In this document: piece after piece, positions 15,121-23,779 of the stretch
Position numbering within the stretch: the stretch's first letter is position 1
How the letters are laid out: each line of letters begins with the position of its first letter
Source of the DNA: Roseobacter sp. MED193
GTDB lineage: Bacteria > Pseudomonadota > Alphaproteobacteria > Rhodobacterales > Rhodobacteraceae
Assembly: GCF_000152965.1 (NCBI RefSeq)
Contig: NZ_CH902583.1
Coordinates: forward strand, 631,676-695,675
Direction: 5' to 3'
Length of the DNA stretch: 64,000 nt
Made by a program: the position numbers and the translations under genes
The notes under the pieces: generated by a model
Told to the model about the DNA's origin: nothing
Databases searched by the model: none
Seen by the model: the letters and a program-made list of their open reading frames with translations, nothing else

Positions 15121-16634
15121 GCACTCTCACCCGCCGCAGCTTCATGGCCTCTGCGCTTTCAAGCACCCTGCTCACCGCCCTCCCAGCTGGCGCGGCAGAT
15201 ACGCCCAAGCCCAGGCGCTTTGACCACACCCAAGTGATCGAGCGGGCCCGCGCTCTGGCCGCGCAGAGCTATCGCCCCCGGCAAGAGGTGCCGCAGGACT
15301 GGCTGAACCTGTCTTATGATGAATACAAGGCCCATAGGTTCCGCACTCAGGACGCGATCTGGTCCAAGACCGACAGCAGCTACAATGTCGATCTCTTCCT
15401 GCCGGGGCTGTATTTCCGCCATGCAGTTCAAGTGAACACTGTACAGGACGGTATGACCCGGCCTTTTGGCTTTGACATGTCACTGTTTGACCGCAGTGAG
15501 ATTGCCCCGCAACTCAGCACCACTGGCGCGCTTGGTTACAGCGGGGTGCGCCTACGTACCCAGCTGGACCAGCCCGGTAAAAAAACTGAGTTCTGCGTCT
15601 TTCAAGGGGCCAGCTATTTCCGCGCCATCGGCGTCGGTCAGGCCTATGGCTTGTCAGCGCGAGGGCTCGCCTTGAAAACAGGCGATCCCATGGGGGAAGA
15701 ATTCCCCGACTTTGTTGAGTTCTGGCTGGAGGCCCCCGGCCCCGAGCAGCGGAGCATGGTGGTGCATGCGCTGATGGATTCGCCCTCAGTTACCGGCGCC
15801 TACCAGTTCACCGTCACCCCCGGCGCCAATACGGTCATGGATGTCGAGGCACGGCTGTTCCCGCGCGATGACCTGCCCCATGTCGGCCTTGCACCGCTCA
15901 CATCGATGTTCTTGTTTGACCGCACCAACCGCAATAGATTCGACGATTTTCGCCCCAATGTACATGACAGTGACGGGCTGTTGATCAAGAACGGCAACGG
16001 TGAGGTGCTCTGGCGGCCCCTGGCCAACCCCACATATCTGCAAATTTCCTCCTTTATGGACGAAAACCCCCGTGGCTTTGGCCTGATGCAACGGTCACGA
16101 AACCTGCAAGACTTTGAAGACTTTGAAGCCAACTACCACCGTCGCCCCAGTCTCTGGGTGGAACCTCGTGGGGATTGGGGCAAGGGCGCCGTGACCCTGG
16201 TAGAAATTCCAGCGGACAAGGAAATCTACGACAATATTGTTGCCTATTGGCGTCCCCGCGATCCCTTGCCTGCGGGATCAGAACTGCCGCTCTCCTACCG
16301 GCTGAGCTGGGGGGAGGATCCGCAGATGGATCTGGCGCGGGTGATTGATAGCGCGGCAGGGGCACGCATCTTTGGAGAGCCTGGCCGGTTGATGACGGTG
16401 GATTTCGAGGCCCATCCGCTGCTGGCGGGCGCGCCTGAAGATTTGGAGGTGCATCTCTCCTCACCCCATGTGGAGACCAGCGAAGGGGTGTTGCAACGCA
16501 ATCCAGCCACGGGTGGGCTGCGGCTGGCCTTTAGCTTTGCCCCCAATGCGGAAAACCATGTAGAGCTGCGACTGCAACTGCGCCGGGAGGGCCAAGCGGC
16601 CAGCGAAGTCTGGCTGTACCGGTGGACCGCATGA
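15117..16634 (+). CDS. Periplasmic glucan biosynthesis protein, OpgG/OpgD family
   Basis: OpgG and OpgD are periplasmic proteins needed to finish or shape the beta-glucan made by OpgH. The 505-aa protein begins with a twin-arginine signal (LTRRSFMASAL), which is more typical of OpgD than of Sec-exported OpgG, but single-copy alphaproteobacterial members often take the OpgG role. Family blocks include DWLNLSYDEYKAHRFR, LFLPGLYFRHAVQ, SYFRAIGVGQAYGLSARGLA and LMQRSRNLQDFEDFEANY. It overlaps opgC and opgH by ATGA on both sides. Confidence 0.9.
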   Translation: MSTLTRRSFMASALSSTLLTALPAGAADTPKPRRFDHTQVIERARALAAQSYRPRQEVPQDWLNLSYDEYKAHRFRTQDAIWSKTDSSYNVDLFLPGLYFRHAVQVNTVQDGMTRPFGFDMSLFDRSEIAPQLSTTGALGYSGVRLRTQLDQPGKKTEFCVFQGASYFRAIGVGQAYGLSARGLALKTGDPMGEEFPDFVEFWLEAPGPEQRSMVVHALMDSPSVTGAYQFTVTPGANTVMDVEARLFPRDDLPHVGLAPLTSMFLFDRTNRNRFDDFRPNVHDSDGLLIKNGNGEVLWRPLANPTYLQISSFMDENPRGFGLMQRSRNLQDFEDFEANYHRRPSLWVEPRGDWGKGAVTLVEIPADKEIYDNIVAYWRPRDPLPAGSELPLSYRLSWGEDPQMDLARVIDSAAGARIFGEPGRLMTVDFEAHPLLAGAPEDLEVHLSSPHVETSEGVLQRNPATGGLRLAFSFAPNAENHVELRLQLRREGQAASEVWLYRWTA

Positions 16635-18547
16635 GCAGCGCTCTTTTCCATTCGTCCCCCCGCCCCGGTGGACCAAGTCCCAATGCGTTACTGATGCCTC
16701 CAGAGCAGCCTCTGGCGATGCCCGAGCAAGATTTTGCAGCGCCCTTCTACGACGAAAACGCCCCAGGGTTTGAACCGCCGCAGCATCTGGCGCTCTGGCG
16801 TCTGCTCGCCTTTTCCCCCGCTATGCTGGCAACTGCGGCACTGACCTGGGTCATGCAAGGCTGGTTTGCAAAGGGGGGCTTTATGGCGCTGGAGCTGGTT
16901 CTTCTTGCGCTGATTGCCTTCAACTTTTTCTGGATCTGCTTTTCGGTCTCTACTGTGCTCTTGGGGCTGTATTCGCTGTCCAAGCGCGACCGCAGTCGCC
17001 CCAATGGCAAGCCAGCCCCCATGCGGGTCGCCCTTTTGGTGCCTGTCTATAACGAGAGCCCTTGGTATGTTCTGGGAAATGTGCAGTCCATGCTGGATGA
17101 GCTACACCAGCGGGGCGGGCAACACAGCTACGATATGTTTGTACTCTCCGATACCCGCGATGAGGATCTCGCCGAGCAGGAACGCCTGAGCATAGAAGCC
17201 CTGCGCGCGGACCTCCCGGCGGGTGTGGCGCTCTATTATCGCCGCCGCGCTTTGAACACCGGGCGCAAAGTGGGCAACATCAGCGAGTGGTTGCGACGCT
17301 GGGGCGCTGGATATGAGGCCATGCTGGTGCTGGATGCCGACAGTCTGATGACTGGGCGGGCCATTGCCCGATTGGCCGATGCCCTGTCACGGGACCCGAG
17401 CGCAGGCCTCATTCAAAGCTTCCCGCAACTCATTGGTGCACAATCTGTTTTTGGTCGCATGCAGCAGTTCGCCAATGGCGTCTATGGCCTGGCTCTGGCC
17501 GAGGGTCTGGCCCGCTGGACCGGGTTTGAGGGTAACTATTGGGGTCATAATGCCATCATGCGCACCCGTGCCTTTGCCGCCTGCGCCGGCCTGCCACCGC
17601 TGCGCTCCCGCCTTACGGGGCGTGACAGGCTGATCATGAGCCATGATTTTGTCGAGGCAGGTCTGTTGCGCCGTGCCGGTTGGCGGGTACGGTTTCTACC
17701 ACGTTTGGGCGGGTCCTTCGAAGAGACCCCACCGACATTGGTCGACCATATCCTGCGGGATAGGCGTTGGTGTCAGGGCAATTTGCAACATCTGAACCTG
17801 CTGGGGGCGCGCGGGTTCTTTGCCATCTCGCGCTTTCACCTGCTGCATGGGGCCATTGGCTACCTGATGGCCCCAATCTGGTTCGCCCTACTGGTTATCT
17901 GGGCCTTGATTGGCCGCGGTGAAGAAAGCTCGGTGATCCATTACTTCAGCGCAGCCAATCCTTCGCGCCCCTCCTGGCCCGATATGTCAGAACCGCGCCA
18001 TGTTCTGGTGATCTTGCTGATCTATGCGATGCTGCTGGCGCCCAAACTTCTCGCGGTTCTGGCGCTGGCCTTCACCAATGGGCGCCTGTCCGACTACGGA
18101 GGCCCAGCCCGATTTGCCATCTCTGTGCTGGCAGAAATCCTGCTTGCTGTCCTCTACGCCCCAATCCTCATGGTTCAACAGATGATTGCGGTGTTTCGGA
18201 CCAGTTTTGGCCTTCAGCGCGGCTGGTCGCCCCAGGCCCGTGCGGGCGGGCGCTATGGGCTGGGCACCCTCATGAGCTGCCACGCGCTTGAGACGCTCAG
18301 CGGTCTGGCGCTTTGGGGTGGAATAGCCAGTGGGCTGGTTTCGCTCTGGCTGGTGCCTATAGCGTTATCCTTGGTGCTGGCTGTGCCGCTCTCGGCGCTG
18401 TCAGGGCGACGCGCCGGCAGCTCTGCAACCGGTTGGATGGCAACGCCAGTGGTCTATTGCGAGCCCCCAGTCACTCAGGCTGCCGGACGCTACCGGGCGC
18501 AGCTAAAGCACTATCTTGAAGCCGTGCAACACCATCCCGCAGAATAG
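16631..18547 (+). CDS. opgH: OpgH, glucans biosynthesis glucosyltransferase
   Basis: OpgH is the inner-membrane GT2 glucosyltransferase that polymerises glucose from UDP-glucose into periplasmic glucan. The 638-aa protein has two N-terminal membrane segments, a cytoplasmic catalytic domain with VPVYNESPW, the DADSLMTG metal-binding motif and the RRWCQGN (Q/RxxRW-type) acceptor motif, then several C-terminal membrane segments. The start at 16631 overlaps the previous stop by ATGA; a GTG nine bases upstream is also in frame. It is the last gene of the operon. Confidence 0.93.
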   Translation: MSSALFHSSPRPGGPSPNALLMPPEQPLAMPEQDFAAPFYDENAPGFEPPQHLALWRLLAFSPAMLATAALTWVMQGWFAKGGFMALELVLLALIAFNFFWICFSVSTVLLGLYSLSKRDRSRPNGKPAPMRVALLVPVYNESPWYVLGNVQSMLDELHQRGGQHSYDMFVLSDTRDEDLAEQERLSIEALRADLPAGVALYYRRRALNTGRKVGNISEWLRRWGAGYEAMLVLDADSLMTGRAIARLADALSRDPSAGLIQSFPQLIGAQSVFGRMQQFANGVYGLALAEGLARWTGFEGNYWGHNAIMRTRAFAACAGLPPLRSRLTGRDRLIMSHDFVEAGLLRRAGWRVRFLPRLGGSFEETPPTLVDHILRDRRWCQGNLQHLNLLGARGFFAISRFHLLHGAIGYLMAPIWFALLVIWALIGRGEESSVIHYFSAANPSRPSWPDMSEPRHVLVILLIYAMLLAPKLLAVLALAFTNGRLSDYGGPARFAISVLAEILLAVLYAPILMVQQMIAVFRTSFGLQRGWSPQARAGGRYGLGTLMSCHALETLSGLALWGGIASGLVSLWLVPIALSLVLAVPLSALSGRRAGSSATGWMATPVVYCEPPVTQAAGRYRAQLKHYLEAVQHHPAE

Positions 18548-18592
18548 CGCCCCCCTCACGCAGATCTCTGCGCCAAGGTATAATGCGCAACC

Positions 18593-18638
18593 GCATCTGG
18601 CGCCCCTCGGGCGGCAGATGCCGGGCCCAAGGCTTTTT
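18593..18638. terminator. Terminator region between opgH and the convergent hydrolase gene
   Basis: GCATCTG and CAGATGC enclose an inner CGCCC/GGGCG stem (18593-18621), giving a near-continuous 12-bp hairpin. A TTTTT run begins 12 bases later. It lies 45 bases after the opgH stop in the 204-base convergent gap, which otherwise shows nothing clear. Confidence 0.55.
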
Positions 18639-18751
18639 CTCTCATCTCCACTGAGAGATAAAGGCGCGGGAGCCCTCCTCTTATGACGATCCTCGCCCCT
18701 GGGCATCCCCTCCGGAATCCCCCTGAGCATCTGCCTGAACAGCGCCATGGC

Positions 18752-19627
18752 TCACCTTCCGTCCGGAGCAGATCCTTCGAACCAATCCAACAGGCGATCA
18801 GACCACCACCCTGGCACTTGATGCCCCTGGGGGAACAACAGGAACTCGATATCCGCGCCCAAACCGCAGTCCCAGCGACGCCCAAGAATGTCTCCCTCTT
18901 GCCAGCGCCGGGTCGGAGCATGGTCATCGCAGTTATTGGTCTCGCGCCAAAGCTCCAGTCCGGCAAAGATGTCTCCCTGCTGGAAACGCCCACCACCCAG
19001 GAAACGCCCCTCCAGTGGCACAACACCGTCACTCCAGCCATGGCTGTGAAACAGACGGATCTCTCCGGCACAGCCTGTCGGCTGCGGTCGCCAAAACCCC
19101 CCTGCAACAGGCGCATATCCGGCAAAGGCCTGAGGCGCGGCACAGGCCAGATAGTTGACCATAAAGCCCCCCGCCGAAAACCCTGCAAGGATCATTGCCT
19201 CGCGATCCAATTCAAATCGCGCAGCCGCGTCCGTGGCCACATCTTGCAAAAACGCCAGCTCGTCACGCCCTTCCCAACCGGGGAAAAAGGTCCAGGACCG
19301 GGTGCCGCCAGACCGGGGCAAGCCATCCGGCGCAATCACTGCATAGCCGCGCGCTGTCAGCCCTTCGACCAGAGCCTCGTTTTTCAGCGTACCCGCCCCC
19401 GACCCGCCATGGCCATGCAGAAACATCACCGCCGGAGGGAGATTGCCGCCTCTCTCCCGAGCCTGATCCACCTCGGGCAAGACGATATGGTAGCTGCCCT
19501 GCGCCAACGCACAGGCCTCCTGATCGTCAGGACCACAGCCTGCCTGCGCTGGACTCGCCCCTGCGCCTAAAAACAGCGCCAGCGCGGCGCAGGTCAGCCG
19601 CGCTGGCCCGCCCCCTAGCTCTGCCAT
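18752..19627 (-). CDS. Secreted PHB-depolymerase-like alpha/beta hydrolase
   Basis: The 291-aa protein starts with a signal peptide ending near PAQAG and has an alpha/beta hydrolase domain of the LpqC/poly(3-hydroxybutyrate) depolymerase type. The nucleophile is Ser151 in GFSAGGFM; the oxyanion-hole segment is FLHGHGGSG, and a likely catalytic His lies in FPQGHQVPGWW near the C-terminus. Related proteins hydrolyse polyesters or feruloyl esters, so the substrate is open. The start overlaps the end of the upstream rhodanese gene by 13 bases, which suggests coupling. Confidence 0.8.
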   Translation of the reverse strand: MAELGGGPARLTCAALALFLGAGASPAQAGCGPDDQEACALAQGSYHIVLPEVDQARERGGNLPPAVMFLHGHGGSGAGTLKNEALVEGLTARGYAVIAPDGLPRSGGTRSWTFFPGWEGRDELAFLQDVATDAAARFELDREAMILAGFSAGGFMVNYLACAAPQAFAGYAPVAGGFWRPQPTGCAGEIRLFHSHGWSDGVVPLEGRFLGGGRFQQGDIFAGLELWRETNNCDDHAPTRRWQEGDILGRRWDCGLGADIEFLLFPQGHQVPGWWSDRLLDWFEGSAPDGR

Positions 19628-20127
19628 CGGGCCACCGGCAAATTCCCCGCGATCCAGCCCGGGCCGCTGGCGGATCCCAACATCCCTTCTGGCACGTCGA
19701 GAATGGCAGTATAGCCCGCCGCCTCTAGCACCCGCGTCATCCGGGCCGAGCGCACGCCTCGGGCACAGATCAGGGCAACAGGTGCCGTGAGATCTCCCGC
19801 GACAGCCCTGCCTAAGGCCTGCAAAAAGTCATCCCGCCGCATATCAATCGCTACCGCCCCCACCGGGACTCCAGTCTGACGCCATTCTCGCGGGGTACGG
19901 ATATCTACCAGTGTCACCTCCCCCGCCTGCGCCGCGGTAAACGCCGCTGTAGGGGTTAGCCGCTGATGATCATGGGCCACCGGCTGGCTGCGCCACCAAA
20001 AGGTGCCAAGCGCTGTGGCCAGCCCAGCCCCAGCCCCCCCCAGCAGCAACTGACGCCGCGACAGGCCTGAGGCCTGTTCTGCCTGCGGCTGTTGCTGCGA
20101 TCCCTGTCTCTGTTTCTCTGTTGCCAT
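19615..20127 (-). CDS. Exported rhodanese-domain protein
   Basis: The 170-aa protein has a twin-arginine-like signal (GLSRRQLLLGGAGAG, about residues 21-45) and one rhodanese domain (about 55-165). The active-site loop holds Cys121 in CARGVRSAR, so sulfur or persulfide transfer is possible outside the cytoplasm. It could handle sulfane sulfur from thiosulfate oxidation, but it lies 15 kb from the sox genes and is coupled to a hydrolase, so that is only an idea. A large inverted repeat sits 34 bases upstream of its start. Confidence 0.8.
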   Translation of the reverse strand: MATEKQRQGSQQQPQAEQASGLSRRQLLLGGAGAGLATALGTFWWRSQPVAHDHQRLTPTAAFTAAQAGEVTLVDIRTPREWRQTGVPVGAVAIDMRRDDFLQALGRAVAGDLTAPVALICARGVRSARMTRVLEAAGYTAILDVPEGMLGSASGPGWIAGNLPVARWQS

Positions 20128-20160
20128 GTTGCCCTACAGCTATGTGACGGTCTTGGTGCG

Positions 20161-20197
20161 GCCTCTGCTCACGATCAACAAAGCACTGAGCAGAGGC
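20161..20197. repeat. 11-bp perfect inverted repeat upstream of the rhodanese gene
   Basis: GCCTCTGCTCA and TGAGCAGAGGC are separated by 15 bases. The pair lies in the divergent region between the rhodanese gene and the mrp operon. It could be a 5' leader hairpin, an operator, or a barrier between the two units. No T-tract follows directly on either strand. Confidence 0.6.
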
Positions 20198-20420
20198 ACT
20201 GAGCGCTCTTAACATCTTTTGCGGTTCTGTTCAGCACCGAGCCCCGTCAAGCGCATCAACTTCTCGTCACCAAGATGCCCCACTGCCCCCCTGTTGCGTT
20301 CTTTGGGCTGCGACAAAATATCAATCCCACAGGCTCTGATCAAAAACCCAGTCAGAAAATTCCGATCCGGGCTACAAAAAGCCATCACGTGGACCTAGAT
20401 GCGTGACGAAGAACATAAAT

Positions 20421-20522
20421 GCCGCTTTGTGCGGCGATAAAACCTCACTCCAGAGGTACTTAGGCAGTCACAGGGCTGGAACAGTTGCTCAAAATTGCCT
20501 AAGCCTTTGAAGAGTGCCTAAA
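20421..20522 (+). promoter_or_regulatory. Structured 5' leader of the mrp operon (candidate riboregulator)
   Basis: Three helices lie next to each other directly before the mrpAB ribosome site: GCCGC/GCGGC (20421-20435), ACCTC/GAGGT (20442-20457), and CTTAGGCA (20459-20466) with TGCCTAAG (20496-20503). A second copy of the right arm, TGCCTAAA (20515-20522), could replace the first one, so two folds exclude each other about nine bases before AGGAGA. This is a pattern reading; no known riboswitch class was recognised. The whole gap from 20128 to 20543 contains no gene. Confidence 0.4.
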
Positions 20523-20543
20523 GACCAACCAGGAGAACTGCAC

Positions 20544-23408
20544 GTGTCCCTGTTTTTGATTGCGGCCCTGCCGTTTCTCGGAGCGGTTTTCCCCGCTCTG
20601 CTTATCCGCGCCGGGCGCAACGCCTCGGCCTCGGCTGCAGGTCTTACCACATTCCTTGCCTTTGTTGGCCTGATGCTGCACGCCCCTGCAGTGTTTCGCG
20701 GCGAGGTCATTCAGGTGGGTGTCGATTGGCTGCCCGCGCTTGGCCTCAATGCAAATTTCTTTCTTGATGGGCTTGGCTTTCTTTTTGCCACCATGATCCT
20801 TGGGATTGGTTTGCTGATCATTCTTTACGCGCGTTTCTACCTATCACGCGAAGATCCAATGGGGCAGTTCTACACCTATCTCCTGCTGTTTCAGGGGGCG
20901 ATGGTTGGTATCGTTTTGTCCGACAACATATTGCTTTTGCTTGTCTTCTGGGAGCTCACCTCGCTTTCCTCCTTTCTGCTAATTGGCTATTGGAAACACC
21001 TGCCAGAGGGCCGCCAAGGCGCGCGCATGGCCCTGGCAGTGACGGGATCGGGCGGGCTCGCCATGATTGGCGGCATGATGATCCTCGGCCATATCGCTGG
21101 CTCTTATGACTTGAGCGTGATTTTGCAAAACAAAGATCTGATACAGGCCTCGCCGCTGTATCTGCCGGCGCTGATCCTGATCCTCTTGGGCTGCTTTACC
21201 AAATCGGCGCAGTTTCCGTTTCATTTCTGGCTGCCGCACGCCATGGCAGCCCCAACGCCGGTCTCGGCCTATCTGCACTCAGCCACTATGGTCAAAGCCG
21301 GGCTGTTCCTCATGGCGCGGCTTTGGCCGGTGCTGGCAGGCACACCAGAGTGGTTCTATATCGTCGCCACCACTGGGTTGGTGACCATGTTGTTGGGCGC
21401 GGTGATTGCCCTGTTCAAAGACGACCTCAAGGCGCTGTTGGCTTTTTCCACCGTGTCGCATCTTGGCCTGATTACCATGCTCTTGGGCTTTGGCACCAAG
21501 ATCGCCGCCGTGACCGCCGTTTTCCACATCATCAACCACGCCACTTTTAAGGCGGCGCTGTTCATGTCTGCCGGCATCGTCGATCATGAGGCCCACACGC
21601 GTGATATCAAGCGCTTAGGGGGTTTACGTCATCTGATGCCGGTCACAGCCACCCTGGCGATTGTCGCTTCCCTTTCCATGGCCGGGATCCCGCCCTTCAA
21701 CGGTTTCCTCTCTAAGGAGATGATGCTTGAAGAGACCGTGCATACGCTCTGGGGCGGCTCACACTATGTGGTGCCCGCATTGGCACTGGTGGCAGCGCTG
21801 TTTTCGGCGGCCTATTCCTTCCGCTTTATTGGCCATGTGTTTTTGGGCAAAACCCGCGACGACTACCCAGCCAAGCCCCATGATCCGGGCTTTGGCATGT
21901 GGGCAGGTCCGGCCCTACTGATCACGCTGGTGATCCTGATCGGGCTGTTTTCCGCCAAGCTAGCCGGACCACTGGTGGCGGTTGCCGCTGGGGCAGTCAT
22001 TGGCGGCGCTGAGCTGCCCTATTATTCTCTCAAGCTCTGGCATGGTTTGACCCCTGCGCTCTATATGTCCGCAGTGGCTGTGATTGGCGGTTTGATCCTG
22101 CTCAAGATGCACGCGCCCCTGATGCGCGCCTGGAATGCAGCACCGCGCCCAGAGGCAAAGCAGATCTTTGACGCTGTGATGCGCACCCTTACAAAACTAT
22201 CGCAGATCGTGACCGATGGTCTGCACAATGGCGCCATCACCCGCTATGCCTTCTTGATGATGCTCTTTATCATCGGCATCAGCTACTATGCCTATTCAAC
22301 TGGAACGGTTGCGACCCCTACACGTGACGTGCAGGCCATCGGAGCCATCCCCGCCATTGCCTGGTTCTGCCTGGTTGTCGCAACTTTGGCTGTGGTTGCC
22401 AAACATCGCCAGCGGCAGCTGTCGCTGGTGCTGATCGGTGTGGTCGGCCTGGTGGTCTCACTTGGGTTCAATTACCTCTCAGCGCCGGACCTGGCCTTGA
22501 CCCAGCTGTCGGTCGAAGTGGTCACCATGGTGCTGTTGCTCCTGGCACTGAATTTCATGCCCAAAGACAGTCCTGTCGAGGCCCCCATGTGGGTGCGCCT
22601 GCGTGATGGCGGTATAGCAGTGGTCGGCGGGTTGGGGGCGGCAGCGCTGATCTATGCGCTGATGCTGCGCGATTTCGCCCTGCCCAGCATTTCGGAGTTC
22701 CACCTGGCCAATTCCTACAAAGGCGGCGGCGGCACCAATGTGGTCAATGTGATCCTAGTGGATTTCCGCGGCTATGACACCTTTGGCGAGATCATCGTTC
22801 TGGGCATTGCTGCCTTGGTCATCTACGCCCTGACGGAGGCGGTGCTCGGCACTCGGGTGCGGGCCTATCTGCTCAACCGCAAACCCGATATGCCCCAGGC
22901 GGGCGATGCACATCCGATGATGATGGTTGTCGCCACACGGGTGATGATGCCACTGGCGCTGATGGTTGCCGCCTATATCTTCTTCCGTGGCCACAACCTG
23001 CCAGGGGGCGGCTTTATTGCCGGTCTGATCGCGGCCATCGCCCTGTTGATGCAATATATGGCCTCTGGCTTTAGCTGGGCCTCAGAGCGGCAACGGATGT
23101 TTTATCACGGCACCATTGGATCTGGGGTGCTTATCGCGGCCGCCACGGGACTTGGCTCCTGGTTCAGCGGCTCGCCCTTCCTGACCAGCGCCTTTGGCTA
23201 TCTGCATTGGGCGCCGCTGGAAGAGTTTGAATGGGCCACCGCGGCGCTGTTTGACCTTGGGGTCTTCCTGGCCGTGGTTGGTGCGGTGCTGTTGGCGCTG
23301 GAAAGCCTGGCGCGCTTTGCCTGGCAGCCGGGCATTTCCTCGGAACATGCGATGGATATCAACCCGGCACGCGACGACGCGGCTGAAGCAGCTGAGGGCG
23401 AGGCATGA
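20544..23408 (+). CDS. mrpA: MrpA-MrpB fusion, subunit of multisubunit Na+/H+ antiporter
   Basis: The 954-aa inner-membrane protein joins MrpA (NuoL-like, about residues 1-760, with the conserved VFWELTSLSSFLLIG and ATPVSAYLHSATMVKAG-type blocks) to an MrpB domain (about 800-930, AAYIFFRGHNLPGGGFIAGL). Such fusions are usual in alphaproteobacterial (pha-type) operons. With MrpC-G it exchanges cytoplasmic Na+ or K+ for protons. The GTG at 20544 was chosen because AGGAGA lies eight bases upstream; an earlier GTG at 20514 lacks a site. The stop overlaps mrpC by ATGA. Confidence 0.95.
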   Translation: MSLFLIAALPFLGAVFPALLIRAGRNASASAAGLTTFLAFVGLMLHAPAVFRGEVIQVGVDWLPALGLNANFFLDGLGFLFATMILGIGLLIILYARFYLSREDPMGQFYTYLLLFQGAMVGIVLSDNILLLLVFWELTSLSSFLLIGYWKHLPEGRQGARMALAVTGSGGLAMIGGMMILGHIAGSYDLSVILQNKDLIQASPLYLPALILILLGCFTKSAQFPFHFWLPHAMAAPTPVSAYLHSATMVKAGLFLMARLWPVLAGTPEWFYIVATTGLVTMLLGAVIALFKDDLKALLAFSTVSHLGLITMLLGFGTKIAAVTAVFHIINHATFKAALFMSAGIVDHEAHTRDIKRLGGLRHLMPVTATLAIVASLSMAGIPPFNGFLSKEMMLEETVHTLWGGSHYVVPALALVAALFSAAYSFRFIGHVFLGKTRDDYPAKPHDPGFGMWAGPALLITLVILIGLFSAKLAGPLVAVAAGAVIGGAELPYYSLKLWHGLTPALYMSAVAVIGGLILLKMHAPLMRAWNAAPRPEAKQIFDAVMRTLTKLSQIVTDGLHNGAITRYAFLMMLFIIGISYYAYSTGTVATPTRDVQAIGAIPAIAWFCLVVATLAVVAKHRQRQLSLVLIGVVGLVVSLGFNYLSAPDLALTQLSVEVVTMVLLLLALNFMPKDSPVEAPMWVRLRDGGIAVVGGLGAAALIYALMLRDFALPSISEFHLANSYKGGGGTNVVNVILVDFRGYDTFGEIIVLGIAALVIYALTEAVLGTRVRAYLLNRKPDMPQAGDAHPMMMVVATRVMMPLALMVAAYIFFRGHNLPGGGFIAGLIAAIALLMQYMASGFSWASERQRMFYHGTIGSGVLIAAATGLGSWFSGSPFLTSAFGYLHWAPLEEFEWATAALFDLGVFLAVVGAVLLALESLARFAWQPGISSEHAMDINPARDDAAEAAEGEA

Positions 23409-23779
23409 GCATGACCTTTTTGAACATCGAATTCCTCGTGGCCTCCGCCGTGGGTCTGCTCACTGCTGCTGGCATCTATCTGATCCTGCGACGGCGCACC
23501 TTTCCGGTGATCCTTGGGCTGTCCTTGTTGACCTATGGGGTCAATATCTTCCTCTTCGCCTCGGGTCGGCTGATGGTCAACGCGCCCCCTATCCTGAACA
23601 AATACGCCGAGGTGCCCTATACCGACCCGCTGCCCCAGGCGCTGGTACTGACGGCCATCGTTATCTCCTTTGGCATGACGGCTGTGGTGGTGATGATCGC
23701 CCTGGCCGCCTATCTGTCAGCGCGTGATGACAAGATTGATATGCCCCATCATCCCGAAGACGAAGGGGAAGACGCATGA
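23405..23779 (+). CDS. mrpC: MrpC, Na+/H+ antiporter subunit C
   Basis: This 124-aa membrane protein is homologous to NuoK and has three transmembrane segments; the family block LGLSLLTYGVNIFLFASGRL and the DPLPQALVLTAIVISFG motif are clear. It is a structural subunit of the Mrp complex next to MrpD. It overlaps mrpAB and mrpD by ATGA at either end. Confidence 0.95.
   Translation: MSMTFLNIEFLVASAVGLLTAAGIYLILRRRTFPVILGLSLLTYGVNIFLFASGRLMVNAPPILNKYAEVPYTDPLPQALVLTAIVISFGMTAVVVMIALAAYLSARDDKIDMPHHPEDEGEDA

Noticed and set aside
18683-19570. 295-codon open frame on the plus strand
   Set aside because: It lies opposite the PHB-depolymerase-like gene; that gene has a signal peptide and GxSxG motif, whereas this frame has no recognisable fold and is rich in Arg and Pro.
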